From an uncultured Clostridia bacterium (GTDB lineage Bacteria > Bacillota > Clostridia > Christensenellales > Borkfalkiaceae): a stretch of DNA of 64,000 nt. The stretch covers positions 1 through 64,000 of the forward strand of contig CALVZS010000003.1 in NCBI GenBank assembly GCA_944372575.1. Direction: 5' to 3'. A model generated the notes under the pieces. That model ran no database searches. It was not told the origin of the DNA and saw only the letters and a program-made list of their open reading frames with translations. How positions within the stretch are numbered: position 1 is the first letter of the stretch; each line of letters starts with the position of its first letter. Below, one piece after another: positions 36,790-45,023 of this stretch. The position numbers and the translations under genes are program-made.

Positions 36790-37296
36790 ATGGACAACCT
36801 TGTTCTCATCGGGATGCCTTCGTCCGGGAAGAGTACGGCGGGCGTCCTGCTCGCAAAAAAGATCGGATACGGATTTCTCGACGCCGATCTCATCATCCAG
36901 GGCGAGACGGGCGCGCGGCTCTTTGAGATCATCGAACGGGAAGGCCCGGAGGGGTTTCTTGCCATTGAGGAGCGTGTCAATGCGGGCCTCATGGCGCAGC
37001 GCTGTGTGATCGCAACGGGCGGGAGCGTATGCTATTCCGATCGCGCCATGCGGCACCTGAAGGAGTTGGGGAAGGTCGTCTATCTTGAAATAAGTGAGGA
37101 AGAGGTGGCGCGCCGCATTCCCGACTTTGTGCGGCGGGGCGTCGTGATGCGCGGAACTGTGAGGACGCTCGGCGAACTCTATCGCGAGCGTGTTCCGCTC
37201 TATGAACGGTATGCGGATATCACTGTTCCCTGCGACGGCCGGTCGATCGACGAAACGGTGAATGCGATCGCGGCGGCTGCCGGTTTTTCGATATGA
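36790..37296 (+). CDS. aroK: Shikimate kinase
   Basis: A 168-residue P-loop kinase that phosphorylates shikimate in aromatic amino acid synthesis. The P-loop GMPSSGKST is at residues 8-16, the substrate-binding DAD motif at about 31-33, and an ATGGSVC region replaces the usual GGG. The start at 36790 puts the P-loop at the normal family distance. An open frame continues upstream but lies in promoter sequence. There is no Shine-Dalgarno site; TATAAT ends 6 nt before the ATG, which implies leaderless translation. The stop overlaps the next gene's ATG (ATGA). aroA and tyrA lie 14 kb away. Confidence 0.92.
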   Translation: MDNLVLIGMPSSGKSTAGVLLAKKIGYGFLDADLIIQGETGARLFEIIEREGPEGFLAIEERVNAGLMAQRCVIATGGSVCYSDRAMRHLKELGKVVYLEISEEEVARRIPDFVRRGVVMRGTVRTLGELYRERVPLYERYADITVPCDGRSIDETVNAIAAAAGFSI

Positions 37297-38252
37297 GGAT
37301 GTGTATTTACGGCGCCGGGGCGATGGGGATGTCGCTCGGTGTCCTGCTCGATGAGATGTCGCTTGACTTTGTTTCCCATGATGAGGCGCACGTCGCGGCG
37401 ATGAACCGTTCCGGCGCCCTCATCGAGGGCGCGCTCACCCGCTGCGTCAAAGTCCGGGCGAAACTTCCCTCTCAGATGGAGGGAAAATATGACGTGATCC
37501 TGCTCGCCGTCAAACAGCGGGAAAACCGTGCCGCCGCGCAGTTTCTGCGCCCCTTTCTCAAGGAGGACGGCGCGCTTGTCACGGTGCAGAACGGTCTGCC
37601 CGAGGAGGGGCTTGCCGAGGTGTTCGGCAAGGACAGGATCTATGGCTGTACGCTCTCCTGGAGTGCGGAAAAGATCGCCCCGGGTACGGTGCGCGTGACG
37701 AGCGATACAGGCTTTCAGCTCGCGCTCGGCGCCTACGGAAAGGGGGAGATGCTGGATACGGTCTCTGCGTTTTTGGCGCACGCCGGAACGCTGACGGTGG
37801 GCAATCTTGCAGAGATCCGGTTTGCAAAACTTGCGATCAACGCCTCCTTTTCCACGCTCTCCGCACTCTCCGGGCTGACGTTTTATCAGCTCGCCGGGAA
37901 GCACAAAAAGCTTGTCCTCGCGCTCATGCGGGAGGTCTTTGCCGTCGCGCGGGCGCGCGGCTGCGAACGCCTTGTGCAGAACGGGCATGACATCATGAAG
38001 CTGTTCGGCGGCAAGTTTGCCGCGCTGCTCCTGCCCGTTGCCATGAGGGCCTATGCGCAGACGCGTTCGGGGATGCTGCGCGACATCCGCGCGGGAAAGC
38101 GCTGCGACGTCGATTTCGTCGCGGGCGCGGCGGTGCGGGCGGGCAAGGATGCCGGCGTGCCTACGCCCATGCTTGCGCGCGCCGTCGCCCTCGTGCATGA
38201 CGTGGAAAACGGGCTTGCCGAGATCGCGCCCGACACGCTGAAATTACTTTGA
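37293..38252 (+). CDS. Ketopantoate reductase family protein (PanE/ApbA-like)
   Basis: A 319-residue NAD(P)-dependent reductase of the ketopantoate reductase family. It has an N-terminal Rossmann motif (IYGAGAMGMSLG, residues 5-16), a VQNGLPEEG motif (about 98-106) in place of the family's QNG...E, and a helical C-terminal domain with the KLAINASFSTLSALSG region (about 184-199) containing the conserved K and N. The usual role is reduction of 2-dehydropantoate for coenzyme A synthesis, but the family includes other 2-oxoacid reductases and no other pantothenate gene is nearby. It is translationally coupled to aroK through ATGA. Confidence 0.8.
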   Translation: MRMCIYGAGAMGMSLGVLLDEMSLDFVSHDEAHVAAMNRSGALIEGALTRCVKVRAKLPSQMEGKYDVILLAVKQRENRAAAQFLRPFLKEDGALVTVQNGLPEEGLAEVFGKDRIYGCTLSWSAEKIAPGTVRVTSDTGFQLALGAYGKGEMLDTVSAFLAHAGTLTVGNLAEIRFAKLAINASFSTLSALSGLTFYQLAGKHKKLVLALMREVFAVARARGCERLVQNGHDIMKLFGGKFAALLLPVAMRAYAQTRSGMLRDIRAGKRCDVDFVAGAAVRAGKDAGVPTPMLARAVALVHDVENGLAEIAPDTLKLL

Positions 38253-38263
38253 AGAGGATCACA

Positions 38264-39898
38264 ATGGATTATAACGCACTTGCCGAGCGGCTGCTCCCCG
38301 GGGAATATCCCGCACTTGAAACCTTTGAAAAACGTTACCCGCCGCGGGATTTGCCCAAAAATGCCGAGGTCACGCGCCTTGCGCCGTCGCCCACGGGCTT
38401 TATCCATTTGGGCAATCTGTTTGTCGCCATCGCCAATGAGCGCATTGCGCACCGCTCGGGCGGAAAGCTCTATCTGCGCATTGAGGATACCGACCTCAAG
38501 CGCAGGGTGGACGGCGCCGTGGAGGCGGTCATCGAGGCGCTGAAATACTTTGACATCCGCTTTGACGAGGGCGCCGGGATCGGCGGGGACGACACCTATG
38601 CGCCGTGGTACCAGCGCCAGCGTGCAGAGATCTACCGTGCCTATGTCAAGGATCTCCTCCGCCGCGGCAGGGCGTATCCCTGCTTTTGCACGGAGGAGGA
38701 ACTTGCCGCCCTGCGCGAGCAGCAGGTTGCGAACAAGGAGGTGACGGGTTACTACGGCAAATACGCCAAATGGCGGGACGCGCCGGAGGCGGAGGTGAAC
38801 GCTGCGCTCGATGCGGGCAAGCCCTATGTCATCCGCTTGAAATCGATGGGGGATGCGGCCCGCAAGTTCACCTTTCACGATGAGATCAAGGGGGATGTCA
38901 CCGTCCAGGAGAACGACCAGGACGTCGTCATTCTGAAGTCGGACGGCATCCCGACCTATCACTTTGCGCACGCGGTGGACGATCATCTCATGCGCACGAC
39001 CCTCGTCATCCGCGGCGAGGAGTGGCTCGCATCCCTGCCCATTCACCTCGAATTGTTCGACGTGCTCGGCTTCCGCCGCCCCAAATACGGGCATAACTGC
39101 TCGCTCATGAAAATGGACGGCCAGTCCAGGCGCAAGCTCTCCAAGCGCAAGGATCCCGAGCTCTCCCTCTCCTACTACCGGCAGGAGGGATACCATCCCT
39201 TTGCGGTCAAGGTGTATATGCTCACGCTGCTCAATTCCGACTTCGAGGAATGGCACATGAAGTTCCCCGATAAGCCGCTGGAGGAGTTTCCCTTCCGCAT
39301 CGGCAAGATGAGCAGAAGCGGCGCGCTCTTCGATCTCGACAAACTCAACGACATCTCCCGCACCGAACTCTCCCGCCTCTCCGCCGAGGAGATGCTCGCC
39401 TTCCTGAAGGAGTGGGCACAGGCGTTCGGCACCGAGGAGCAGAAGGGGTATTTTGCGGATGAGGCATATCTTCTGAAGGTGCTCACGCTGTGCATGGGCA
39501 TCGGCGGAAAGAAGCGCCGCAAAGACTTCGTCACCGCAAAGCAGGCGCTTGCGGAGATCGGCTACTTCTTCGGCGATGCTGCGCAGCGCGATGCGTACCG
39601 CGTGGATGAGGAGACGCGCAATGCCGTTCTTGACGGCTTCCTTGCGACCTATTCGTATGAAAACGACGCGCAGGTATGGTTTTCCAAGGTGAAAGAGCTC
39701 GCCGCATCCATCGGCTTTGCCGCCGAGATGCGCGATTATAAGGCAAATACCGAAGCGTACAAGGGGAGCGTCTCCGACGTTGCGGAGGTGCTTCGCATTG
39801 CCGTGACGGGCAGGGCAAATACGCCCGATCTGTGGACGATCATGCAGATCCTGGGCGAAGAACGCACGCGCGCACGCATTCTTTCGGCGCGCGCATGA
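38264..39898 (+). CDS. gltX: Glutamyl-tRNA synthetase (class I)
   Basis: A 544-residue class I synthetase charging glutamate. The first signature is LAPSPTGFIHLGNLF (HLGN for HIGH, about 42-56), and YLRIEDTDLKRR follows. The second signature is RRKLSKRKD for KMSKS (about 290). The C-terminal half is helical, as in anticodon-binding GluRS domains. It belongs to the variant with about 36 extra N-terminal residues before the HIGH region, common in Clostridia. The ATG at 38264 follows GAAGAGG; an upstream TTG in frame overlaps the panE stop and is less likely. Whether it also charges tRNA-Gln cannot be told here. Confidence 0.9.
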   Translation: MDYNALAERLLPGEYPALETFEKRYPPRDLPKNAEVTRLAPSPTGFIHLGNLFVAIANERIAHRSGGKLYLRIEDTDLKRRVDGAVEAVIEALKYFDIRFDEGAGIGGDDTYAPWYQRQRAEIYRAYVKDLLRRGRAYPCFCTEEELAALREQQVANKEVTGYYGKYAKWRDAPEAEVNAALDAGKPYVIRLKSMGDAARKFTFHDEIKGDVTVQENDQDVVILKSDGIPTYHFAHAVDDHLMRTTLVIRGEEWLASLPIHLELFDVLGFRRPKYGHNCSLMKMDGQSRRKLSKRKDPELSLSYYRQEGYHPFAVKVYMLTLLNSDFEEWHMKFPDKPLEEFPFRIGKMSRSGALFDLDKLNDISRTELSRLSAEEMLAFLKEWAQAFGTEEQKGYFADEAYLLKVLTLCMGIGGKKRRKDFVTAKQALAEIGYFFGDAAQRDAYRVDEETRNAVLDGFLATYSYENDAQVWFSKVKELAASIGFAAEMRDYKANTEAYKGSVSDVAEVLRIAVTGRANTPDLWTIMQILGEERTRARILSARA

Positions 39899-39908
39899 GG
39901 AGGATGAG

Positions 39909-40739
39909 ATGAGCAGAGCGGACGAGATCTTTATTGCAAACTGTAACGATATTCTGGAACACGGCGTCTGGGACACGGAGGCGAACGTCCGCCCGCACTG
40001 GGAGGACGGCACGCCCGCGCACACGATCAAGAAATTCGGCATCGTCAACCGCTATAACCTGCAGGAGGAGTTTCCCATCCAGACCATCCGCCGCTGCGCC
40101 TTCCGCTCCTGCGTGGATGAGATCCTGTGGATCTGGCAGAAGAAGAGCAACAACGTCCGCGATCTGCACTCCCATATCTGGGACAGCTGGGCGGACGAGA
40201 CGGGCTCCATCGGCAAGGCATACGGCTATCAGCTCGGGAAAAAGGCGGTCTATAAGGAGGGGGAATTTGATCAGGTGGACAGGGTGCTCTATGACTTGAA
40301 GCACAATCCCGCCTCCCGCCGCATTCTGACCAATCTCTATAATTTTGAGGACTTGCACGAGATGCACCTCTATCCCTGCGCCTATTCAATGACGTTCAAC
40401 GTCTCGGGCGACACGCTGAACGGGATCCTCAACCAGCGCTCCAACGATATGCTCACGGCAAACGGCTGGAACGTGACGCAGTACGCCGTGCTGCTCATCA
40501 TGTTCGCGCAGGTGAGCGGGCTGAAGGCGGGCGAACTCGTTCACGTCATCGCGGACGCCCACCTCTACGACCGGCACATCCCCATCGTGAAGGAGGTCAT
40601 CGCAAACGAACCCAAGCCCGCGCCCAGACTCATCGTCGATCCGGACGTCAGGGATTTTTATGACTTTACGGTGGACAGTTTCCGCCTGGAGAACTATGAA
40701 TACACGCCGCTCACGGCGAAGATCCCGGTGGCGATATGA
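39909..40739 (+). CDS. thyA: Thymidylate synthase
   Basis: A 276-residue folate-dependent thymidylate synthase converting dUMP to dTMP. The nucleophile cysteine lies in LYPCAYSMTFNV, followed by the dUMP-binding LNQRSNDMLTANGWNVTQYA and the C-terminal AHLYDRHI and folate-binding end YTPLTAKIPVAI. Its N-terminus has the conserved RWxxD-like NCNDI. The start follows GAGGAGGATGAG. It overlaps folA by ATGA; that pairing is functional, since ThyA oxidises tetrahydrofolate to dihydrofolate, which FolA reduces again. Confidence 0.95.
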   Translation: MSRADEIFIANCNDILEHGVWDTEANVRPHWEDGTPAHTIKKFGIVNRYNLQEEFPIQTIRRCAFRSCVDEILWIWQKKSNNVRDLHSHIWDSWADETGSIGKAYGYQLGKKAVYKEGEFDQVDRVLYDLKHNPASRRILTNLYNFEDLHEMHLYPCAYSMTFNVSGDTLNGILNQRSNDMLTANGWNVTQYAVLLIMFAQVSGLKAGELVHVIADAHLYDRHIPIVKEVIANEPKPAPRLIVDPDVRDFYDFTVDSFRLENYEYTPLTAKIPVAI

Positions 40740-41233
40740 GAGCGATCTTTCATGCGGATAAAAACTGGGGCATCGGAAGGGGGAACGACCTCATGTTCCG
40801 CCTGCCCCTTGACATGAAATTTTTCCGCGAGACGACGAGCGGAAAAGTTGTGGTGATGGGGCTGAATACGCTGCGCTCCTTTCCGGGGGGAAAGCCGCTC
40901 AAAAACCGCACCAATGTCGTACTCTCGCCCGAGGATGTGGAGGGGGACGTCATCACCGTGCATTCCTTGGAGGAACTGCTTGAGCAGGTGAAAAAATATC
41001 CGGAAGAGGACGTGTTCGTCATCGGCGGTGCGAGTGTGTACCGTCTGCTCATTCCCTACTGCACGCAGGTGCTCGTCACCCGCGTGGATGCGGTGGGCGG
41101 GGCGGATACGTTCGTTCCCGATCTTGACGCGGACGAGCATTTCAGGTGCGTCTCCGAGAGTGCGCCCGTTGAGGACAACGGCTATACGATCCGCTTCTGC
41201 ACCTATCAAAATCTTGCGCCGAAAGCGTTCTGA
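40736..41233 (+). CDS. folA: Dihydrofolate reductase
   Basis: A 165-residue DHFR reducing dihydrofolate with NADPH. The N-terminal NWGIGRGNDLMFRLPLDMKFF carries the substrate-binding Asp and the Met20-loop GIG, VVMGLNTLRSFPGGKPLKNR carries the NADPH loop, and VFVIGGASVYRLLIPYC is the classic IGG motif. It is the last gene of the aroK-panE-gltX-thyA-folA operon and is followed directly by a terminator. Confidence 0.95.
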   Translation: MRAIFHADKNWGIGRGNDLMFRLPLDMKFFRETTSGKVVVMGLNTLRSFPGGKPLKNRTNVVLSPEDVEGDVITVHSLEELLEQVKKYPEEDVFVIGGASVYRLLIPYCTQVLVTRVDAVGGADTFVPDLDADEHFRCVSESAPVEDNGYTIRFCTYQNLAPKAF

Positions 41234-41257
41234 TTGCCCTGCGGGGCAATTTTTTTC
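41233..41257 (+). terminator. Intrinsic terminator after folA
   Basis: ATTGCCC-TGCG-GGGCAAT stem followed by seven T, starting at the last base of the folA stop. Confidence 0.93.
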
Positions 41258-41277
41258 GCCGAAGCGGGCGGTTTTTC

Positions 41278-41306
41278 TTGCGTATTGCGCCGAAAAGTAT
41301 TAAAAT
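41278..41306 (+). promoter_or_regulatory. Promoter of typA
   Basis: TTGCGT (41278-41283), 17-nt spacer, TAAAAT (41301-41306). The start falls near 41313, 27 nt before the typA ATG with its CAGAGG site. Confidence 0.75.
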
Positions 41307-41339
41307 ATCAAGTCGGACGAACATTTTACAGAGGTATCT

Positions 41340-43166
41340 ATGGTCAGAGAAGATTTACGGAATATTGCGATCATTGCACACGTCGACCACGGCAAGACGA
41401 CGCTGGTCGACCAGATGCTCAAACAGGCAGGCACGTTCCGCGAAAATCAGGTTGTGGAAGAGCGTGTCATGGACTCGGGCGCGCTGGAACGGGAGCGCGG
41501 CATCACCATCCTTGCCAAGAACACATCCGTTCACTACAAGGGCGTCAAGATCAACATCATCGACACGCCCGGTCACGCCGACTTTTCGGGCGAAGTGGAG
41601 CGCGTGCTCAAGATGGTCTCGGGCGTGCTCATTCTCGTGGACGCCGCCGAAGGCCCCATGCCGCAGACGCGCTTCGTCACGCAGAAGGCGCTCGAAATGG
41701 GCTTGAAGCTCATCATTGTTGTCAATAAGATCGACCGCCCCGACGCGCGCATCAAGGAGGTCATCGATGAAGTTCTGGAGCTGCTCATGGATCTGAATGC
41801 CTCGGACGAGCAGCTTGAGAGCCCCTTTGTGTTCTGTTCGGGAAGGGAGGGGACGGCGTCCCTCGACGAGGATACGCCCGGAGTCGACCTTACGCCCCTC
41901 TTTGATACCATCCTTTCGCATTTTCCGCCCTTGGAGATGGATGAGAAAGGGCCGCTGCAGATCCTTGTCTCCTCCATTGATTACAACGACTACGTCGGCA
42001 GGATCGGCATCGGCAGGATCGAGCGCGGCGTGGCGCGGCAGGGCGCGGACGTCACGGTGTGCAACCACAATCACCCCGAGGTCAACACGCGCGGGAAGAT
42101 CGTCAATCTCTATGAGATCGAGGGGCTCAACCGCGTTCCCTGCGAGAGTGCTTCGGCGGGCGACATCGTGTGTTTTTCCGGCCTGGAGAAGATCAATATC
42201 GGCGATACGGTCTGTGCCTCCGACTGCGTGGAGGCGGTCGCCTTCGTCAAGATCTCCGAGCCGACGGTGGAGATGATCTTCTCCGTCAACGATTCCCCGT
42301 TTGCGGGCAAGGAGGGCAAGTTCGTCACGACCCGTCACCTGCGCGAGAGGCTGTACCGGGAGCTGCTGCGCGATGTGTCGCTGCGCGTGGAGGACACCGA
42401 CTCGACGGATGCCTTCCGCGTGAGCGGCAGGGGGGAGATGCATCTTTCCATCCTCATCGAAACGATGCGCCGCGAGGGGTATGAGTTCCAGGTGAGCGCG
42501 CCCAAGGTGCTCTATAAGGAGATCGACGGCGTGAAGTATGAACCCATCGAGCGCCTCATCGTGGACGTCCCGGGCGACAATACCGGCCCCGTCTTTCAGA
42601 GCATGGGGGAGCGCAAGGGCGAGCTTGTTCATATGCATGCCATGGGTTCGCGGATGCGCCTGGAATTTCTCGTCCCCGCGCGCGGCCTGTTCGGCTATAA
42701 GAGCGAGTTCCTCACGGACACCAAGGGCGAAGGCGTCATGAGCTCGGTGTTCTTTGAATATCAGCCCTACAAAGGGGAGATCAGCCGCCGCTCAACGGGT
42801 TCGCTCGTTGCTTTTGAAACGGGCGAGGCGGTCACCTACGGCCTGTTCAACGCGCAGGGGCGCGGTACGCTCTTCATTGATCCCGGCACGCCCGTCTATG
42901 AGGGGATGGTGGTCGGCTTCTCTCCCAAGGATGAGGACATCAACGTCAATGTCTGCAAGACCAAGCATCTGACCAACACGCGTTCCTCCTCCTCGGACGA
43001 TGCGCTCCGCCTCATTCCGCCCAAGCGCCTTTCGCTGGAGGAGGCGCTCGAGTTTATCGGCGATGACGAGCTTCTGGAGGTCACGCCGCTCAATGTGCGC
43101 ATCCGCAAACGCATTCTGGACAGCGAGTTGCGTGCAAAGGCACGGGCAAAGGCAAAACAGCAGTAG
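41340..43166 (+). CDS. typA: Translational GTPase TypA/BipA
   Basis: A 608-residue GTPase of the elongation-factor superfamily that binds 70S ribosomes, involved in ribosome assembly and stress. G1 is AHVDHGKTTLVDQML (about 13-27), the switch II motif is DTPGHADFSGEVERVL, and G4 is NKIDRPDAR. EF-G-like domains III and V and the TypA-specific C-terminal domain (NARGLFGYKSEFLTDTKGEG-like region, NTRSSSSDDALRLIPPKRLS) complete the usual length of about 610. It is a single gene between two terminators. Confidence 0.96.
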   Translation: MVREDLRNIAIIAHVDHGKTTLVDQMLKQAGTFRENQVVEERVMDSGALERERGITILAKNTSVHYKGVKINIIDTPGHADFSGEVERVLKMVSGVLILVDAAEGPMPQTRFVTQKALEMGLKLIIVVNKIDRPDARIKEVIDEVLELLMDLNASDEQLESPFVFCSGREGTASLDEDTPGVDLTPLFDTILSHFPPLEMDEKGPLQILVSSIDYNDYVGRIGIGRIERGVARQGADVTVCNHNHPEVNTRGKIVNLYEIEGLNRVPCESASAGDIVCFSGLEKINIGDTVCASDCVEAVAFVKISEPTVEMIFSVNDSPFAGKEGKFVTTRHLRERLYRELLRDVSLRVEDTDSTDAFRVSGRGEMHLSILIETMRREGYEFQVSAPKVLYKEIDGVKYEPIERLIVDVPGDNTGPVFQSMGERKGELVHMHAMGSRMRLEFLVPARGLFGYKSEFLTDTKGEGVMSSVFFEYQPYKGEISRRSTGSLVAFETGEAVTYGLFNAQGRGTLFIDPGTPVYEGMVVGFSPKDEDINVNVCKTKHLTNTRSSSSDDALRLIPPKRLSLEEALEFIGDDELLEVTPLNVRIRKRILDSELRAKARAKAKQQ

Positions 43167-43170
43167 GTTT

Positions 43171-43194
43171 ACAGAGTAGTATGCCAGACATAAT
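43171..43194 (+). repeat. Palindromic intergenic element, copy A
   Basis: ACAGAGTAGTATGCCAGACA followed by TAAT, with the core TATGCC-A-GACATA. It starts 4 nt after the typA stop and precedes the typA terminator. It matches copy B (51519-51542) at 19 of 24 positions and shares the right half AGACATAAT with copy C. Confidence 0.6.
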
Positions 43195-43209
43195 ACATGA
43201 AAAACTTAA

Positions 43210-43238
43210 AAATCCTGCCCTTTTGGCGGGATTTTTTT
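43210..43238 (+). terminator. Intrinsic terminator after typA
   Basis: A 10-bp stem (43210-43219 with 43225-43234, one G-T pair), 5-nt loop, followed by T residues to 43238. Confidence 0.92.
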
Positions 43239-43262
43239 CATGAGACAGGCATAGAGTAGAGT

Positions 43263-43520
43263 ATGCAGACCCAGACAGGACAGAGCATTCTTACCCTGGA
43301 AAACAGAAACAGGCTCACTTTTTCCGGCGTAGAGCGCGTAGAGGCGCTTTCTGAACGGCAGATTCTGCTCACGGTGAGCGGAACGCGTGTGCGTATTGAG
43401 GGGAGCAAGCTCAAAGTCCTTTCTTTTTCGGAGGGGAGCGGCGCCTTTTCTGCGAGCGGAATCGTGGACAGTATCCGGTATCTTCAGGGCGGAAAGGGCG
43501 TTGCCCGGCTGCTTCGCTGA
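43263..43520 (+). CDS. yabP: Sporulation protein YabP
   Basis: An 85-residue protein matching the YabP/YqfC family: the N-terminal LTLENRNRLTFSGVERVE, the central ILLTVSGTRVRIEGSKLKVL, and the C-terminal GIVDSIRYL. In Bacillus YabP is made in the mother cell and needed with YabQ for spore cortex formation. It is followed by yabQ and divIC in the same order as in Bacillus subtilis, which supports the call. No clear vegetative promoter or strong ribosome-binding site was seen, which would fit sporulation-type control, although a sporulation sigma-factor box could not be confirmed by eye. Confidence 0.88.
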   Translation: MQTQTGQSILTLENRNRLTFSGVERVEALSERQILLTVSGTRVRIEGSKLKVLSFSEGSGAFSASGIVDSIRYLQGGKGVARLLR

Positions 43521-43541
43521 AAGCAGCGCCGGGAAGAGACC

Positions 43542-43913
43542 ATGAACGGCGCCGATCCGCTCTATATTTTTCTGGTCGCGGCGACGTGCGGGGCGGCGTG
43601 CGGCGGGGGATATGATCTCTTGTGCGCGCTGCGCGCCCCCGTTCGTCTCCGTCCTGTTGTATTTTTTACCGATCTGCTGTTCGGAGGATTGTGCGCGGTG
43701 CTGTGGCTGTTTGTTTCATCCTCTCTCGGATTTCCGTCGCTGCGCCTGTATCATTTACTGGCAGGCGTGGCCGGGTTTGCGCTGTATCGCAAAAGTCTGC
43801 ATAAAATTGTTGCTTTTTTCGCGAAAAAGCTATATAATAAGGTAAAACAACTACGAAGGGGACGAAAAACATGTCCGGAAGAAGAGGCGAAGGTCTCACT
43901 GACGAAAAGATGA
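43542..43913 (+). CDS. yabQ: Spore cortex protein YabQ
   Basis: A 123-residue membrane protein with three or four hydrophobic segments (about 8-28, 40-60, 66-85) and a basic C-terminal tail (KKLYNKVKQLRRGRK), as in YabQ, a mother-cell membrane protein needed for cortex synthesis. It lies 21 nt after yabP. Its 3' end contains a vegetative promoter for divIC, and it overlaps divIC by 43 nt. Confidence 0.85.
   Translation: MNGADPLYIFLVAATCGAACGGGYDLLCALRAPVRLRPVVFFTDLLFGGLCAVLWLFVSSSLGFPSLRLYHLLAGVAGFALYRKSLHKIVAFFAKKLYNKVKQLRRGRKTCPEEEAKVSLTKR
43810..43838 (+). promoter_or_regulatory. Internal promoter for divIC inside yabQ
   Basis: TTGCTT (43810-43815), 17-nt spacer, perfect TATAAT (43833-43838). 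The spacer region holds the near-palindrome GCTTTTTTCGCGAAAAAGC. It would let divIC and the following genes be expressed in growing cells while yabP-yabQ are reserved for sporulation. Confidence 0.7.
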
Positions 43914-44152
43914 GGAGGATCGCGGCAGGGGCAACTGCGGCGGGCGTATTGCTCGTTCTGTTTCTTGTCATTATTCTCGTGGTGCAGTTCGTGCAGATCG
44001 GGATCGCCAACCGCCGCAGTGCGGAGTATGACGATGCGATCCGTCAGTACGAACAGCTTCTTCAGAACGGTGAGGCAACGCTGGAGACGCTGCAGGCGGA
44101 AGAGACGCTGCGCGAGCTTGCCATTCAGAACGGCTGGACGTTCCCCGGCTGA
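43871..44152 (+). CDS. divIC: Septum formation initiator DivIC/FtsB-like protein
   Basis: A 93-residue bitopic protein: short basic cytoplasmic part, one membrane helix (about 17-42), then an extracytoplasmic coiled coil (IANRRSAEYDDAIRQYEQLL) and a short tail, the DivIC/FtsL/FtsB layout of the divisome. The order yabP-yabQ-divIC is that of Bacillus subtilis. It starts inside the end of yabQ and has its own likely promoter there. Confidence 0.88.
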   Translation: MSGRRGEGLTDEKMRRIAAGATAAGVLLVLFLVIILVVQFVQIGIANRRSAEYDDAIRQYEQLLQNGEATLETLQAEETLRELAIQNGWTFPG

Positions 44153-44162
44153 GGGTGTCACA

Positions 44163-45023
44163 ATGAAATACGCCGTCATCGATATCGGTTCCAATTCCGT
44201 TCGCCTGATGCTTTGGGCGAACGGTACTTTGTATAAAAAGGTATGCACGACCCGGCTTGGGGAGGGACTCTCCCGCACCGCATCGCTCAGTGATGCGTCA
44301 ATGGAGCGCACGGCACTCGCCGTTGCCGATTTCTGCGAAGAGGGCAGGCGGGAGGGCGCGCGCATCCTTGCCTTTGCTACGGCGGCGGTGCGCTTCTCTT
44401 CCAACGGCAGAGAGTTCTGTGCACGCGTGAAGGCGCTGTGCGGCATCGAAGTGGACGTCGTCTCCGGCGAAGAGGAGGCGCTTCTTGGCCTTTACGGCGC
44501 GCTCGGCGCGACGGCGGACGGCGGGATCATTGACATCGGCGGCGCAAGCACGGAGGTATGTATCCGTGAACGCGGGATCGTCCGTACATCGCTCAGCCTT
44601 CCCGTCGGTGCGGTGCGCATCCTCGATGTATGCGGGCAGAGCGCGGGCAGGATCGATGCATATGTTTCGGATGCCGTCCGCTCCCTGGAGGGCATTTCCG
44701 TGGGCGGATCGAACATGTATGCGATCGGCGGGACGGCGTCCACGCTGGCAAGTATGTCTCTGGAGCTGAAGGAGTACGACGCCGCCGCGCTCAACGGCAC
44801 GCGTCTTCCGTTGGATTGGGTGAAGGCGGCGGCAGTCCGCCTGCTCATGACTGCGCCGGAGGAGCGAAAGAAGATCCCCGGCATGGACGTGCGGCGCGCG
44901 GACGTCATTGCGGGCGCAGCCGTGTTGCTCATGCAGATCATGCAAAGCCTGCGCCTTCGGGAAGTGATATTTTCGGATGCGGACAACCTGGAGGGCTATC
45001 TCGCGGCAAGGGGGCTTGCATGA
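44163..45023 (+). CDS. Ppx/GppA family phosphatase
   Basis: A 286-residue member of the exopolyphosphatase/pppGpp phosphatase family (actin-like ATPase fold). The two phosphate-binding motifs are visible: AVIDIGSNSVRLML (4-17) and GGIIDIGGASTEV (about 119-131), plus the conserved AIGGTASTLASM (about 185). It lacks the C-terminal HD-type extension of long Ppx proteins. The activity may be on polyphosphate or (p)ppGpp; the sequence does not decide. The start at 44163 follows GAGGGTG, 10 nt after divIC, and the stop overlaps the next ATG. Confidence 0.9.
   Translation: MKYAVIDIGSNSVRLMLWANGTLYKKVCTTRLGEGLSRTASLSDASMERTALAVADFCEEGRREGARILAFATAAVRFSSNGREFCARVKALCGIEVDVVSGEEEALLGLYGALGATADGGIIDIGGASTEVCIRERGIVRTSLSLPVGAVRILDVCGQSAGRIDAYVSDAVRSLEGISVGGSNMYAIGGTASTLASMSLELKEYDAAALNGTRLPLDWVKAAAVRLLMTAPEERKKIPGMDVRRADVIAGAAVLLMQIMQSLRLREVIFSDADNLEGYLAARGLA

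Noticed and set aside
43239..43275. A further copy of the palindromic element at the yabP start
   Set aside because: GTATGCAGACCCAGACAG only loosely resembles the half-site and has no symmetry.
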